A DNA stretch of 64,000 nucleotides from NCBI RefSeq assembly GCF_003014595.1, contig NZ_PYGK01000006.1, positions 124,001 to 188,000 on the forward strand. The letters are read 5' to 3'. Source of the DNA: Chitinophaga ginsengisoli (GTDB taxonomy: Bacteria > Bacteroidota > Bacteroidia > Chitinophagales > Chitinophagaceae). Position numbers and translations under genes: made by a program. Below are positions 53,657 to 61,849 of this stretch, piece after piece. How positions within the stretch are numbered: the first letter of the stretch is position 1; each line of letters begins with the position of its first letter. Under the pieces are notes generated by a model. The model saw nothing but the letters and a program-made list of their open reading frames with translations, was not told where the DNA came from and did no database searches.

Positions 53657-54883
53657 ATGAAGATCGCGGAAAACACGTTCGGCTCTAAGTATCATGTAGA
53701 TGAAAAAGGCTTTTACGGCAGATTTGGCGGCGCTTATATTCCGGAGATGTTATATCCGAATGTAGAAGAGCTACAACGCAATTACCTGGCAATACTGCGT
53801 GAGCCGGGATTCCAGGAGGAGTTTGATCAGTTGCTGCGGGATTATGTGGGCCGCCCTTCTCCCTTATATTTTGCAAAACGTTTATCTGAAAAGTATAACG
53901 CGAAGATCTACCTCAAACGGGAAGATCTGAACCATACAGGTGCACACAAAGTAAACAATACAATCGGACAGATCCTGCTGGCAAAACGTCTGGGTAAGAC
54001 GCGTATCATCGCTGAAACCGGCGCAGGGCAGCATGGCGTAGCTACTGCTACCGTATGTGCGTTGATGGGGCTGGAATGTGTGGTGTATATGGGTAGCATT
54101 GATATCAAGCGTCAGGCGCCGAATGTGGCGCGTATGAAAATGCTGGGTGCTACCGTAGTACCGGCTACCAGTGGTAGTCAGACCCTGAAAGATGCCTGTA
54201 ACGAGGCTATCCGTGACTGGATCAACAACCCGGTGAATACACATTACATCCTTGGTACGGCGGCTGGCCCGCATCCTTATCCGGATATGGTGACCCGTTT
54301 TCAGTCTGTGATCAGCGAAGAGATCAGAAAGCAGTTACTGGAAAAGACAGGACGCGAAAATCCTGATTACGTGGTGGCTTGTATTGGTGGCGGCAGTAAC
54401 GCCGCCGGTGCATATTATCACTTCCTGAATGAACCAGCTGTGAAACTGGTAGCAGTGGAAGCAGGTGGTAAGGGCGTACATTCCGGGCATTCCGCAGCTA
54501 CTACACAACTGGGTAAGCTGGGTATTATCCATGCGAGCAAGACCCTGCTGATGCAGACAGAAGACGGACAGATCACGGAGCCATATTCTATCTCCGCAGG
54601 ACTGGATTATCCGGGTATCGGTCCCTTGCACGCGCATCTTTACGAAACAGGACGAGCTACATTCCTCAATGCAACCGATGACGAAGCGCTGCAGGCCGCA
54701 TATGAGCTGACCCGCCTGGAAGGGATCATTCCGGCACTGGAATCATCTCACGCACTGGCTAAACTGGGACAGCTTGCGCTTAAACCAGATGATGTGGTAG
54801 TAGTATGTTTGAGCGGACGTGGTGATAAAGACATGGAAACTTACATTCGTAATTTGCCCGGTAATACTGGCGGTAACGTATAA
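53657..54883 (+). CDS. trpB: Tryptophan synthase beta chain TrpB
   Basis: 408 residues, PLP enzyme that condenses indole with serine. Motifs are 'YGRFGGAYIPEMLYPNVEEL', 'GRPSPLYFAKRLSE', the PLP lysine in 'KREDLNHTGAHKVNNTIGQ', 'ETGAGQHGVATATVCALMGL', 'VACIGGGSNAAGAYYHFL', and 'SAGLDYPGIGPLHAHLYETGRA'. The form is the standard TrpB1 that works with TrpA. It is followed by trpA after 9 nt. Length typical. Confidence 0.97.
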   Translation: MKIAENTFGSKYHVDEKGFYGRFGGAYIPEMLYPNVEELQRNYLAILREPGFQEEFDQLLRDYVGRPSPLYFAKRLSEKYNAKIYLKREDLNHTGAHKVNNTIGQILLAKRLGKTRIIAETGAGQHGVATATVCALMGLECVVYMGSIDIKRQAPNVARMKMLGATVVPATSGSQTLKDACNEAIRDWINNPVNTHYILGTAAGPHPYPDMVTRFQSVISEEIRKQLLEKTGRENPDYVVACIGGGSNAAGAYYHFLNEPAVKLVAVEAGGKGVHSGHSAATTQLGKLGIIHASKTLLMQTEDGQITEPYSISAGLDYPGIGPLHAHLYETGRATFLNATDDEALQAAYELTRLEGIIPALESSHALAKLGQLALKPDDVVVVCLSGRGDKDMETYIRNLPGNTGGNV

Positions 54884-54892
54884 ACATATTTT

Positions 54893-55663
54893 ATGAGCAA
54901 TCGTATAGATCAATTATTTGCCGGCAAAAGAAAGGGTGTGCTGAATATCTATTGTACGGCAGGATTCCCTGAACTGAATGATACATTACCTGTCATGAAA
55001 GCACTACAGCAGAATGGCGTGGATATTATTGAACTCGGGATGCCTTTCTCCGATCCGCTGGCGGATGGCCCTGTGATCCAGGACAGCAGTACCCGTGCTA
55101 TCAGCAACGGTATGAGTTTAAAAGTACTGTTCGAACAGCTGAAGGATTTCAGAGAAAAGATACATGTACCGGTGCTGCTGATGGGATATCTGAATCCGGT
55201 GTTGCTGTATGGTATTGAGAACTTCTGTAAAAAATGTGCAGAAGTAGGTGTGGATGGAGCGATCCTGCCAGACCTGCCAATGGATGAATATGAATCAGAA
55301 TACAGACCTGTGTTTGAAAAGTATGGTCTGCACCTCGTTTTCCTTGTAACTCCTGAAACCAGTGAAGAACGCATTCGCAAAATAGATAGTGTGAGCAAAG
55401 GATTTATCTATGCAGTGTCTTCTTCTTCTACAACAGGTACAGATAAGAATATGGGAAATCAGCAGGCATACTTCGAAAGACTGGAGGCTTTGCAGCTGAA
55501 GAATCCTGTGCTCATCGGATTTGGTATCAAAGATAAAGCTACCTTTGATGCTGCTACAGTACATAGCAATGGAGGCGTGATAGGCACTGCCTTTATCCGT
55601 GCGCTCGAGCATGCAACTAACCTGGATTCAGCCATACAGCAGTTTGTTGCTGGCGTAAAATAG
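54893..55663 (+). CDS. trpA: Tryptophan synthase alpha chain TrpA
   Basis: 256 residues. It cleaves indole-3-glycerol phosphate and channels indole to TrpB. 'DIIELGMPFSDPLADGPVIQ' contains the catalytic Glu, 'DGAILPDLPMDEYE' the catalytic Asp, then 'VFLVTPETSEERIRKIDSVSKGFIYAVSSSSTTG', 'GFGIKDKATFDAA' and 'GVIGTAFIRALE'. Last gene of the trp set. hisH begins 13 nt after its stop with no terminator or promoter seen between, so the second his block should be co-transcribed with trp. Confidence 0.97.
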   Translation: MSNRIDQLFAGKRKGVLNIYCTAGFPELNDTLPVMKALQQNGVDIIELGMPFSDPLADGPVIQDSSTRAISNGMSLKVLFEQLKDFREKIHVPVLLMGYLNPVLLYGIENFCKKCAEVGVDGAILPDLPMDEYESEYRPVFEKYGLHLVFLVTPETSEERIRKIDSVSKGFIYAVSSSSTTGTDKNMGNQQAYFERLEALQLKNPVLIGFGIKDKATFDAATVHSNGGVIGTAFIRALEHATNLDSAIQQFVAGVK

Positions 55664-55676
55664 ACAAGAATAGCAT

Positions 55677-56270
55677 ATGAAGACGGTCATCATAAAATAC
55701 AATGCCGGTAATATCCGTTCAGTGCTGTTTGCACTGGACAGACTGGGCGTGGAAGGTGTGGTTACAGATAATCCGGAGGAAATAAAGGCGGCAGATAAAG
55801 TGATCTTTCCCGGTGTGGGAGAAGCCAGTTCTGCGATGCGTTATCTGAAAGAAAGAAAGCTTGATCAGTTGATCACAGGTTTGAAACAACCGGTGCTGGG
55901 TATTTGTCTGGGCATGCAGTTGCTGTGTCAACATTCGGAGGAGAACGATACCAATTGCCTGGGTGTTTTTGACGTGGAAGTAAAGCGTTTCCAGTCGCCG
56001 GTGGATAACCTGCTGAAGATACCACAGATAGGATGGAACAACATCACCGGATTGTACTGCACGCTATTTGAACATGTGCCGGAGAACTCCTATATGTACT
56101 TTGTACATAGCTACTATGCGGCATTAAGTCCGTATACAGTGGCTACTGCCAACTATGTGATCAACTACAGTGCTGCATTACAGAAAGATAATTTCTATGC
56201 TGTACAGTTCCACCCGGAAAAATCAGCCGGAGAAGGACAGAAGATCCTGGAGAATTTCCTGAAGTTATAA
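55677..56270 (+). CDS. hisH: Imidazole glycerol phosphate synthase glutaminase HisH
   Basis: 197 residues, class I amidotransferase that feeds ammonia to HisF. Seen are 'VIIKYNAGNIRSVLFALDRLG', 'KVIFPGVGEASSAMRYL', the nucleophile Cys in 'VLGICLGMQLLCQHSEE', 'IPQIGWNNI', 'MYFVHSYYA' and the His-Glu pair in 'AVQFHPEKSAGEGQKILENFL'. It is the first of four his genes placed after trpA; the neighbour upstream ends 13 nt before it and the GNAT-HisA gene begins 6 nt after it. Its expression is therefore expected to follow the trp attenuator, unless an internal promoter exists in trp coding sequence. Confidence 0.96.
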   Translation: MKTVIIKYNAGNIRSVLFALDRLGVEGVVTDNPEEIKAADKVIFPGVGEASSAMRYLKERKLDQLITGLKQPVLGICLGMQLLCQHSEENDTNCLGVFDVEVKRFQSPVDNLLKIPQIGWNNITGLYCTLFEHVPENSYMYFVHSYYAALSPYTVATANYVINYSAALQKDNFYAVQFHPEKSAGEGQKILENFLKL

Positions 56271-56276
56271 ACTACT

Positions 56277-57437
56277 ATGCAGCCAATACAGATAAGAAGG
56301 ATAAATCCGGAAGATACATTGCAGTTACGCAGAGATGTGTTATATCCTGATGCCACTTTAGAGGCAGTGCGCGTAGATCATGATGACGACGGTTTACATT
56401 TTGGCCTGTTTGAAGATACAAGGTTAAGAGGGATCGTGTCATTGTTCCCGCAGAAGGATGTTGCTCAGTTTCGCAAGCTGGCTGTTCATCCCGACTGTCA
56501 GGGTAAAGGATATGGCAGCCTGTTGATGCAGCATATTGAAGACTTCTGCAGAAAGGAACATATTCCGACTTTATGGTGCAATGCCCGTAATACGGCAGAA
56601 GGATTTTATGTAAAGCGTGGGTATGCATTCTGGGGAGATCATTTCACAAAAGATAATATTGTTTTCTGCAAGATGAAATTGCAACTTGATAAAGCAACAG
56701 GAAGTGGGTTTGCCATTATTCCTGCGATCGACATTATAGACGGTAAATGTGTACGTCTCACACAAGGCGATTACGGACAGAAAAAAGTATACAATGAACA
56801 TCCGCTGGAAGTAGCCAAGGTTTTTGAAAGTATTGGTGTACGCCGCTTGCACCTGGTAGATCTGGATGGCGCAAAAAAAGGATCCGTAGTGAACTGGAAA
56901 GTGCTGGAAGCTATTGCAGGTAAAACAGGCCTGGTGATAGATTTCGGTGGAGGGATCAAAACTGAAGATGATCTGCGCGTTGTATATGAAAATGGTGCCG
57001 CACTGGCAACGATCGGGAGTATAGCGGTAAAAGATCCTGCATTGTTCGCCGTTTGGGTAAAGAAGTATGGTGCAGAGAAGATCTTCCTGGGAGCGGATGT
57101 AAAAGAAGAAAAGATCGCAGTGGGCGGATGGCTGGAAACAACAGAACTGTCTGTATTTGATTTCCTGGAGGAGAATGTGAAACAGGGCTTGAAACATATT
57201 TTCTGCACAGACATAGCGAAGGATGGACTCTTACAGGGCCCTTCCATTACCTTGTATGAAAAGATCCTGCAACGCTTCCCGCAGATCGACTTTGTGGCCA
57301 GCGGTGGTGTGAGCACGATGGCAGATGTACATGCACTGGCAGCGGCAGGTTGCAGTGGTGTAATTGTAGGAAAAGCCATTTATGAGGAAAGGATCAGCAT
57401 GGCGGAACTGAGTGAGTTCCTGAAATCGAATCCCTGA
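56277..57437 (+). CDS. hisA: GNAT acetyltransferase-HisA fusion protein
   Basis: 386 residues in one uninterrupted frame. Residues 1-134 are a complete GNAT N-acetyltransferase: 'QFRKLAVHPDCQGKGYGSLLMQHI' is motif A with the acetyl-CoA loop QGKGYG (75-80), then 'LWCNARNTAEGFYVKRGYAFWGD' is motif B. A linker of about 12 residues follows. Residues about 146-386 are a full HisA isomerase: 'FAIIPAIDIIDGKCVRLTQGDY' with catalytic Asp152, 'DFGGGIKTEDDLRVV', 'FCTDIAKDGLLQGPS' with the second catalytic Asp, and 'VASGGVSTMADVHAL'. HisA does the ProFAR to PRFAR isomerisation. There is no Met at the HisA boundary, so it is unlikely to be made separately. The acetyltransferase substrate is unknown. Confidence 0.93.
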   Translation: MQPIQIRRINPEDTLQLRRDVLYPDATLEAVRVDHDDDGLHFGLFEDTRLRGIVSLFPQKDVAQFRKLAVHPDCQGKGYGSLLMQHIEDFCRKEHIPTLWCNARNTAEGFYVKRGYAFWGDHFTKDNIVFCKMKLQLDKATGSGFAIIPAIDIIDGKCVRLTQGDYGQKKVYNEHPLEVAKVFESIGVRRLHLVDLDGAKKGSVVNWKVLEAIAGKTGLVIDFGGGIKTEDDLRVVYENGAALATIGSIAVKDPALFAVWVKKYGAEKIFLGADVKEEKIAVGGWLETTELSVFDFLEENVKQGLKHIFCTDIAKDGLLQGPSITLYEKILQRFPQIDFVASGGVSTMADVHALAAAGCSGVIVGKAIYEERISMAELSEFLKSNP

Positions 57438-57466
57438 TCCCAATCTTAATTCCAAATTATTTAATC

Positions 57467-58222
57467 ATGTTAACGAAACGTATCATTCCCTGTCTCGATA
57501 TCAAAGATGGCCGCACAGTAAAGGGTGTGAACTTTGAAAATATACGCGATGCCGGCGATCCTATTGAACTGGGTGCTTTATATGCAGCGCAGGGAGCGGA
57601 CGAGTTGGTGTTCCTGGATATTACAGCTACCAATGAGCGCAGGAAGACATTGTCTGAACTGGTAACGCGCATTGCGAAACATGTGAATATCCCATTCACC
57701 GTGGGTGGCGGCATCTCTTCCGTAGAAGATGTGAACGTATTGCTGCAATCAGGCGCAGACAAAATATCCGTTAATACTTCCGCTTTTAAACGTCCCGAGC
57801 TGGTAGATGAACTGGCCCGTGAGTTTGGCAGTCAGTGTGTGGTACTAGCCATTGATACGCGTTTTGAAGACGGCGACTGGTATGTATACCTGAATGGTGG
57901 CCGGGTGAAAACCGAAGTAAAGGCTTATGATTGGGCAAAAGAAGCCGTAGGGCGGGGCGCTGGAGAAATCCTGCTGACCTCTATGAACAATGACGGCACT
58001 AAAAAGGGATTTGCACTGGACATCACAGGAAAACTGTCCCAGAACCTGAATGTACCTGTGATCGCTTCCGGTGGAGCAGGCACGATGGATCATTTTATGG
58101 ATGTGTTTGAAACTGCTCAGGCAGATGCGGCACTGGCGGCCAGCATTTTCCACTATAAGGAGATTGAGATCCCCGCATTAAAAACGTACCTGTACCAGCG
58201 AGGCATGAACATCAGGTTCTGA
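57467..58222 (+). CDS. hisF: Imidazole glycerol phosphate synthase cyclase HisF
   Basis: 251 residues, TIM barrel partner of HisH; it makes imidazole glycerol phosphate and AICAR. 'RIIPCLDIKDGRTVKGVNFENIRDAGDPIELG' contains the catalytic Asp11, followed by 'LVFLDITATNERR', 'PFTVGGGISSVEDV', 'ADKISVNTSAFKRPELV', 'GAGEILLTSMNNDGTKKGFAL' with the second catalytic Asp, and 'VIASGGAGTMDHFMDVF'. It lies 29 nt after hisA. Full length. Confidence 0.97.
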   Translation: MLTKRIIPCLDIKDGRTVKGVNFENIRDAGDPIELGALYAAQGADELVFLDITATNERRKTLSELVTRIAKHVNIPFTVGGGISSVEDVNVLLQSGADKISVNTSAFKRPELVDELAREFGSQCVVLAIDTRFEDGDWYVYLNGGRVKTEVKAYDWAKEAVGRGAGEILLTSMNNDGTKKGFALDITGKLSQNLNVPVIASGGAGTMDHFMDVFETAQADAALAASIFHYKEIEIPALKTYLYQRGMNIRF

Positions 58223-58281
58223 GAAAACAACTAATTTTGTCGACTGGACAGCATACTTTACTCTAAAATTATGACTACTGC

Positions 58282-58890
58282 ATGTATAACAACAAACAGA
58301 TAAATTTTGACAAATGTGCGGACGGTCTGGTACCTGCTATCGTACAGGATCCAGCCACGCTGAAAGTCCTGATGCTGGGGTACATGAACCAGGACGCTCT
58401 GGATAAGACCTTGCAGGAAGGCAAAGTGACCTTTTTCAGCCGTTCCAGGCAGCGCCTGTGGACAAAAGGAGAAGAAAGCGGTAATTTCCTGACCCTCCAG
58501 GAAATCAGGGTGGATTGTGACAGTGATACTTTATTGATCAAGGCCATCCCTGCTGGTGTGGTATGTCATACCGGGGCAGACACCTGCTGGGAGGAAGAAA
58601 ATGTCAGTAATGATTTCCTGTTAAAGCTGGAAAGCATTATTACTGACAGGAAGAACAATCCTTCAGAGAATTCCTATACCTCCAAGCTGTTTGCAAAAGG
58701 CATTAATAAGATTGCACAGAAAGTAGGGGAAGAGGCGGTGGAAGTCGTTATAGAAGCGAAAGATGATAATGAAGAGCTGTTCCTGAACGAATCAGCGGAC
58801 CTGCTTTTCCATTATCTCGTGCTGCTCAGTGCGAAAGGATACCGGTTGTCCGATGTATTGTCCGTTCTGAAGAAAAGGCACGATAAATAG
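58282..58890 (+). CDS. hisI: Bifunctional phosphoribosyl-AMP cyclohydrolase/phosphoribosyl-ATP pyrophosphatase HisIE
   Basis: 202 residues. The first half (about 5-105) is HisI: 'VLMLGYMNQDALDKTLQEGKVTFFSRSRQRLWTKGEESGNFL', 'IRVDCDSDTLLIKA', 'CHTGADTCW'; the Asp and Cys residues bind the metals. The second half is HisE: 'YTSKLFAKGINKIAQKVGEEAVEVVIEAKDDNEELFLNESADLLFHYLVLL'. It does steps 2 and 3 of histidine synthesis. It is the last his gene, completing the pathway. The next gene starts 24 nt later without a terminator and may be read from the same transcript. Confidence 0.97.
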   Translation: MYNNKQINFDKCADGLVPAIVQDPATLKVLMLGYMNQDALDKTLQEGKVTFFSRSRQRLWTKGEESGNFLTLQEIRVDCDSDTLLIKAIPAGVVCHTGADTCWEEENVSNDFLLKLESIITDRKNNPSENSYTSKLFAKGINKIAQKVGEEAVEVVIEAKDDNEELFLNESADLLFHYLVLLSAKGYRLSDVLSVLKKRHDK

Positions 58891-58914
58891 CAGTTATTTT
58901 TTATATTAGTGGGA

Positions 58915-60003
58915 ATGAAACAACTTGTTACTGGCACGCTTGCAGTGCTTTTCTCATGTGCAGCCTTTGCCCAACAGGAGGTCTCCGGTACATTGACGGG
59001 AGCGGAGGGTAAAAAACTCTATCTGTATTCAGATGATGATAATAATCCGAAGGATTCAATATCCCTGAAGGGAGATAAATTCTCATTTAAAGTACCTGAA
59101 GCCAAAAGCCTGTCTATTTACGCGGTGGTGCTGGAGGGGGTGCAGAATCCTTTACTGTTTGTAACAGGTAAGGAACCAGTACATTATACACTGGATGCGC
59201 AGAGTTTCCCGGTGGCTACGGCTGTAAAGGGAAATGAAGACAACAAGGCGATGCAGGCGTATCAGAAAACCTTTCTGGCCCTGATCGAACGTGCGCAGGT
59301 CCTGAATGTGGAAGCGTCAAAAATAGCCAGCGATGATGAGGCAGCGAAGAATGCTTTCCGCGCCAAGGCATCCCTGTTCAACGAAGATGTGGTGAATGCA
59401 GGAAAGGACTTTATAAAAGGCCATCCTAAACAACTGGCCAGTTTGTGGATATTGGTCAATGAGTTACGTAACCGCCTGGAGCCGGATGATTTTGAGAACA
59501 TCTTCAACTCACTGAACCAGCCGTTGAAAGAATCCAAGTATGGGCTGGCAGCCACCAAATACCTGCGTAGTGTGAAGGGTGAAACTGAAGGTGGTGGAAT
59601 AGCCAGTGACTTTACCCAGGATGATATCAATGGTAAACCGGTTAAATTATCCTCCTTCCGTGGGAAATATGTACTGGTTGATTTCTGGGCCAGCTGGTGT
59701 GGTCCCTGCCGTGCAGAAAACCCTAACGTTGTAAAGGCTTTTGAGCGCTTTAAAGACAAGAACTTCACCATCCTGGGTGTTTCTCTTGACCAGGACAAAG
59801 ACCGCTGGCTTGGTGCTGTAAAGAAGGATAATCTGCAATGGACCCAGGTGTCTGATCTGAAAGGATGGGGTAATGAAGTCGCACAATTATATGGCGTAAA
59901 TGCTATTCCGGCCAACTTCCTGATAGATCCTAAGGGAAATATCATTGCCCGTAACCTGCGTGGCAGGGCATTGGAAGCCAAACTGGAACAGATATTAAAA
60001 TAA
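58915..60003 (+). CDS. DUF4369/TlpA-like thiol-disulfide oxidoreductase
   Basis: 362 residues from the ATG at 58915; a GTG two codons upstream is possible. Signal peptide to about AAFAQ. Residues about 20-110 form the beta-rich DUF4369 domain ('VSGTLTGAEGKKLYLYSDD', 'KDSISLKGDKFSFKVPE'). A helical linker follows, and from about 225 a thioredoxin-fold redoxin domain: 'DFTQDDINGKPVKLSSFRGKYVLVDFWASWCGPCRAENP', with active-site CGPC, and the cis-Pro region 'VNAIPANFLID'. It should reduce disulfides of periplasmic proteins or cytochrome precursors. It lies 24 nt after hisIE and is followed by a strong terminator; the next gene encodes a paralogue. Confidence 0.92.
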   Translation: MKQLVTGTLAVLFSCAAFAQQEVSGTLTGAEGKKLYLYSDDDNNPKDSISLKGDKFSFKVPEAKSLSIYAVVLEGVQNPLLFVTGKEPVHYTLDAQSFPVATAVKGNEDNKAMQAYQKTFLALIERAQVLNVEASKIASDDEAAKNAFRAKASLFNEDVVNAGKDFIKGHPKQLASLWILVNELRNRLEPDDFENIFNSLNQPLKESKYGLAATKYLRSVKGETEGGGIASDFTQDDINGKPVKLSSFRGKYVLVDFWASWCGPCRAENPNVVKAFERFKDKNFTILGVSLDQDKDRWLGAVKKDNLQWTQVSDLKGWGNEVAQLYGVNAIPANFLIDPKGNIIARNLRGRALEAKLEQILK

Positions 60004-60017
60004 TTAACTTGCCAATT

Positions 60018-60052
60018 AGCGGCCTCGTACTTACACGAGGCCGCTTTTTTTA
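60018..60052 (+). terminator. Strong terminator after hisIE and the first TlpA-like gene
   Basis: AGCGGCCTCGT (60018-60028) pairs perfectly with ACGAGGCCGCT (60035-60045), followed by seven T. It is the first clear terminator after the trp attenuator, 10.8 kb upstream. Confidence 0.92.
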
Positions 60053-60139
60053 TATTCATTTCCTTCGCCGTTTATCACAAACAGGTTGATTTTCCTGCCG
60101 GGATATGTGAATTTCGTTAGTCTTAAATAATCTAAATCA

Positions 60140-61312
60140 ATGAAGTCCGTAATGATGGCCGTGGCGTTTTTTGCGCCCATGGTCCTGTTGGCGCAGGAAA
60201 AATGGAAGGGTGAACAATCATTTACGATACAGGGCACTGTCACAACTTTACAGAAACCAGCAAAAGTGTATCTGAATATCAGGCGTTGTGGTGATAACAA
60301 ACTGGATAGCACGGAGGTAAAAGATGGTAAATTCTCTTTTTCCGGTGTGCTGGCGGAGGCTACCCTTGCCAATTTGTTACTCAGAGTGCAGGAGCCGTCT
60401 GTCCAGAAGGATAATCAGGATAATCCCGGGCCTAAAAAGAATGATGTGCTGACCCTGTTCCTGGACAAAGGAAACATTACCATCACTGCCGAAGATTCTA
60501 TCAATAAAGCTACCATAAAGGGATCTGTTGCCAACGATGACTACCTCCGTCTAAACAGACAGTTGAAAGACGTGGACAGTCGCCTGGATGAACTGGAACG
60601 GCAATATCGTCAATTGTATATGGCAGAAGACGAAGAGGGCATGAAAAAGCTAGAGCCTCAGTTTGACGAGCTGGCTGCGCAGCAGAAGCAGATCATGAGA
60701 GATTTTCTCAAGAATAATTGCAACTCGCCCATTGCCGTTTATGTATTGAATAAATACGCCGACTATGAGATCAACCTGGCTGAAATTGAACCTATGTTCA
60801 ACAAGCTGGGAAAAAATATCCGTAATACACCAGGAGGAAAGGAGTTTGCCTCAGGTCTGGATGCTGCAAAAAAGACAGCGGTGGGGCAACCTGCCCTGGA
60901 TTTCGCCCAGCCTGATGTGGAGGGTAAAAATGTAAGTCTGGCTGCCTATAAAGGAAAATATTTGTTGATAGGCTTCTGGGCCAGCTGGTGCGGCCCTTGC
61001 CGCGCTGAAAACCCGAATATGCTGAAGGCCTATAGCCGGTTCCGGGATAAAGGATTTGATGTACTGTCAGTCTCCCTCGATGATAAACGGGAAAAATGGG
61101 TGGCGGCCATAGAGGCTGATAATCTGCTATGGACGCAGGTGTCAGATCTGAAAGGCTGGAAAAATGAAGTAGCGGAGAAATACGGTATCAGGGCTATCCC
61201 CCAAAACCTGCTGATCGACCCCAAGGGAAATATTATTGCCAAAAACCTGCGTGGCGATGCCCTTGAGAAGAAACTGGAAGAGGTTTTCAGAGTAGAAGTC
61301 GCTGAAAAATAA
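60140..61312 (+). CDS. DUF4369/TlpA-like thiol-disulfide oxidoreductase (paralogue)
   Basis: 390 residues, signal peptide (MKSVMMAVAFFAPMVLLAQ). Same plan as the preceding gene: a DUF4369-like domain ('FTIQGTVTTLQKPAKVYLNI', 'KLDSTEVKDGKFSFSG'), a Gln/Glu-rich helical linker ('RLDELERQYRQLYMAEDEEG'), then the redoxin domain with 'KGKYLLIGFWASWCGPCRAENPNML', CGPC and 'IRAIPQNLLIDPKGNIIAKNLRG'. The two C-terminal domains are clearly close relatives, down to 'WTQVSDLKGW', so this is a tandem duplication. It is transcribed separately, since a strong terminator lies between them. Probably periplasmic; partner proteins unknown. Confidence 0.92.
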   Translation: MKSVMMAVAFFAPMVLLAQEKWKGEQSFTIQGTVTTLQKPAKVYLNIRRCGDNKLDSTEVKDGKFSFSGVLAEATLANLLLRVQEPSVQKDNQDNPGPKKNDVLTLFLDKGNITITAEDSINKATIKGSVANDDYLRLNRQLKDVDSRLDELERQYRQLYMAEDEEGMKKLEPQFDELAAQQKQIMRDFLKNNCNSPIAVYVLNKYADYEINLAEIEPMFNKLGKNIRNTPGGKEFASGLDAAKKTAVGQPALDFAQPDVEGKNVSLAAYKGKYLLIGFWASWCGPCRAENPNMLKAYSRFRDKGFDVLSVSLDDKREKWVAAIEADNLLWTQVSDLKGWKNEVAEKYGIRAIPQNLLIDPKGNIIAKNLRGDALEKKLEEVFRVEVAEK

Positions 61313-61377
61313 GGGATAGCGTGAATATTATCTCTCCGGAATAAGTTTTAAAAGTAAGTACATCTCAGGCATAGAAA

Positions 61378-61420
61378 AAGAAAACAGCTGTTAAAATCAG
61401 CTGTTTTCTTTTTTTTATTT
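61378..61420. terminator. Terminator after the second TlpA-like gene
   Basis: AAGAAAACAGCTG (61378-61390) pairs perfectly with CAGCTGTTTTCTT (61398-61410), followed by a T run. A-rich on the left, so it could work in both directions. Confidence 0.85.
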
Positions 61421-61427
61421 GGTGTAT

Positions 61428-61461
61428 TACGAAAAGTTCGTAGATTTACGAAACAATCGTA
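61428..61461. promoter_or_regulatory. Two BlaI-type operator dyads
   Basis: TACGA-AAAGT-TCGTA (61428-61442) and TACGA-AACAA-TCGTA (61447-61461) are two copies of the same dyad, 19 bp apart start to start. BlaI/MecI repressors bind TACA/TGTA-type dyads of similar size. TAGATTTA (61441-61448), one base off the -7 consensus, lies between them, so binding would block the promoter. Confidence 0.75.
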
Positions 61462-61481
61462 GATGATTGCATTTAAACCAA

Positions 61482-61844
61482 ATGAATATGGAAAAGCTGA
61501 CGCAGCAGGAAGAAGTGGCGATGCTAGCCATCTGGAAAACGGGGCCCGGGTTTGTGAAAGACTTTTTAGAAGCGCATGCCGCTCCTCAGCCACCGTATAC
61601 AACGTTGGCATCTACTATTAAGAACCTGGAGAAAAAGGGCTATCTCAGTAGTGAGAAAATAGGGAATGTATACAGGTATACTCCCCTGATAGCGGAAAAT
61701 GAATACAAGCAGAAATTTATGAGTGGCTTTGTAAAGGATTATTTCGAAGATTCCTATAAGGCCCTGGTCACTTTTTTCGCCAAGGAGAAGAAGATCTCTC
61801 CGGAAGAATTAAAGGAAATCGTCAAGATGATTGAGAAAAACTGA
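61482..61844 (+). CDS. BlaI/MecI/CopY family transcriptional repressor
   Basis: 120 residues from the ATG at 61482 (a second ATG at 61488 is equally possible; a TTG at 61467 would overlap less likely leader). The winged helix reads 'KLTQQEEVAMLAIWKTGPGFVKDFLEAHAAPQPPYTTLASTIKNLEKKGYLSSEKIGNVYRYTPLI', the usual BlaI N-domain with recognition helix 'YTTLASTIKNLEKKG'. The rest is the dimerisation and cleavage part. It is followed after 5 nt by an M56 peptidase, the normal BlaR1-type partner. Two identical-core dyads upstream are its probable autoregulatory sites. No beta-lactamase gene is linked, so it may respond to another cell-envelope signal. Confidence 0.93.
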   Translation: MNMEKLTQQEEVAMLAIWKTGPGFVKDFLEAHAAPQPPYTTLASTIKNLEKKGYLSSEKIGNVYRYTPLIAENEYKQKFMSGFVKDYFEDSYKALVTFFAKEKKISPEELKEIVKMIEKN

Positions 61845-61849
61845 TCGTT

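Noticed and set aside
56277..57437. A sequencing frameshift joining separate GNAT and HisA genes
   Set aside because: The frame runs through a sensible linker with no shift in either domain; a simple indel error would break one of the two. Resequencing would still be useful.
61428..61461. CRISPR-like short repeats
   Set aside because: Only two copies with different 5-bp centres; their position before a BlaI-type gene fits operators. No repeat-spacer array is seen anywhere in the window.
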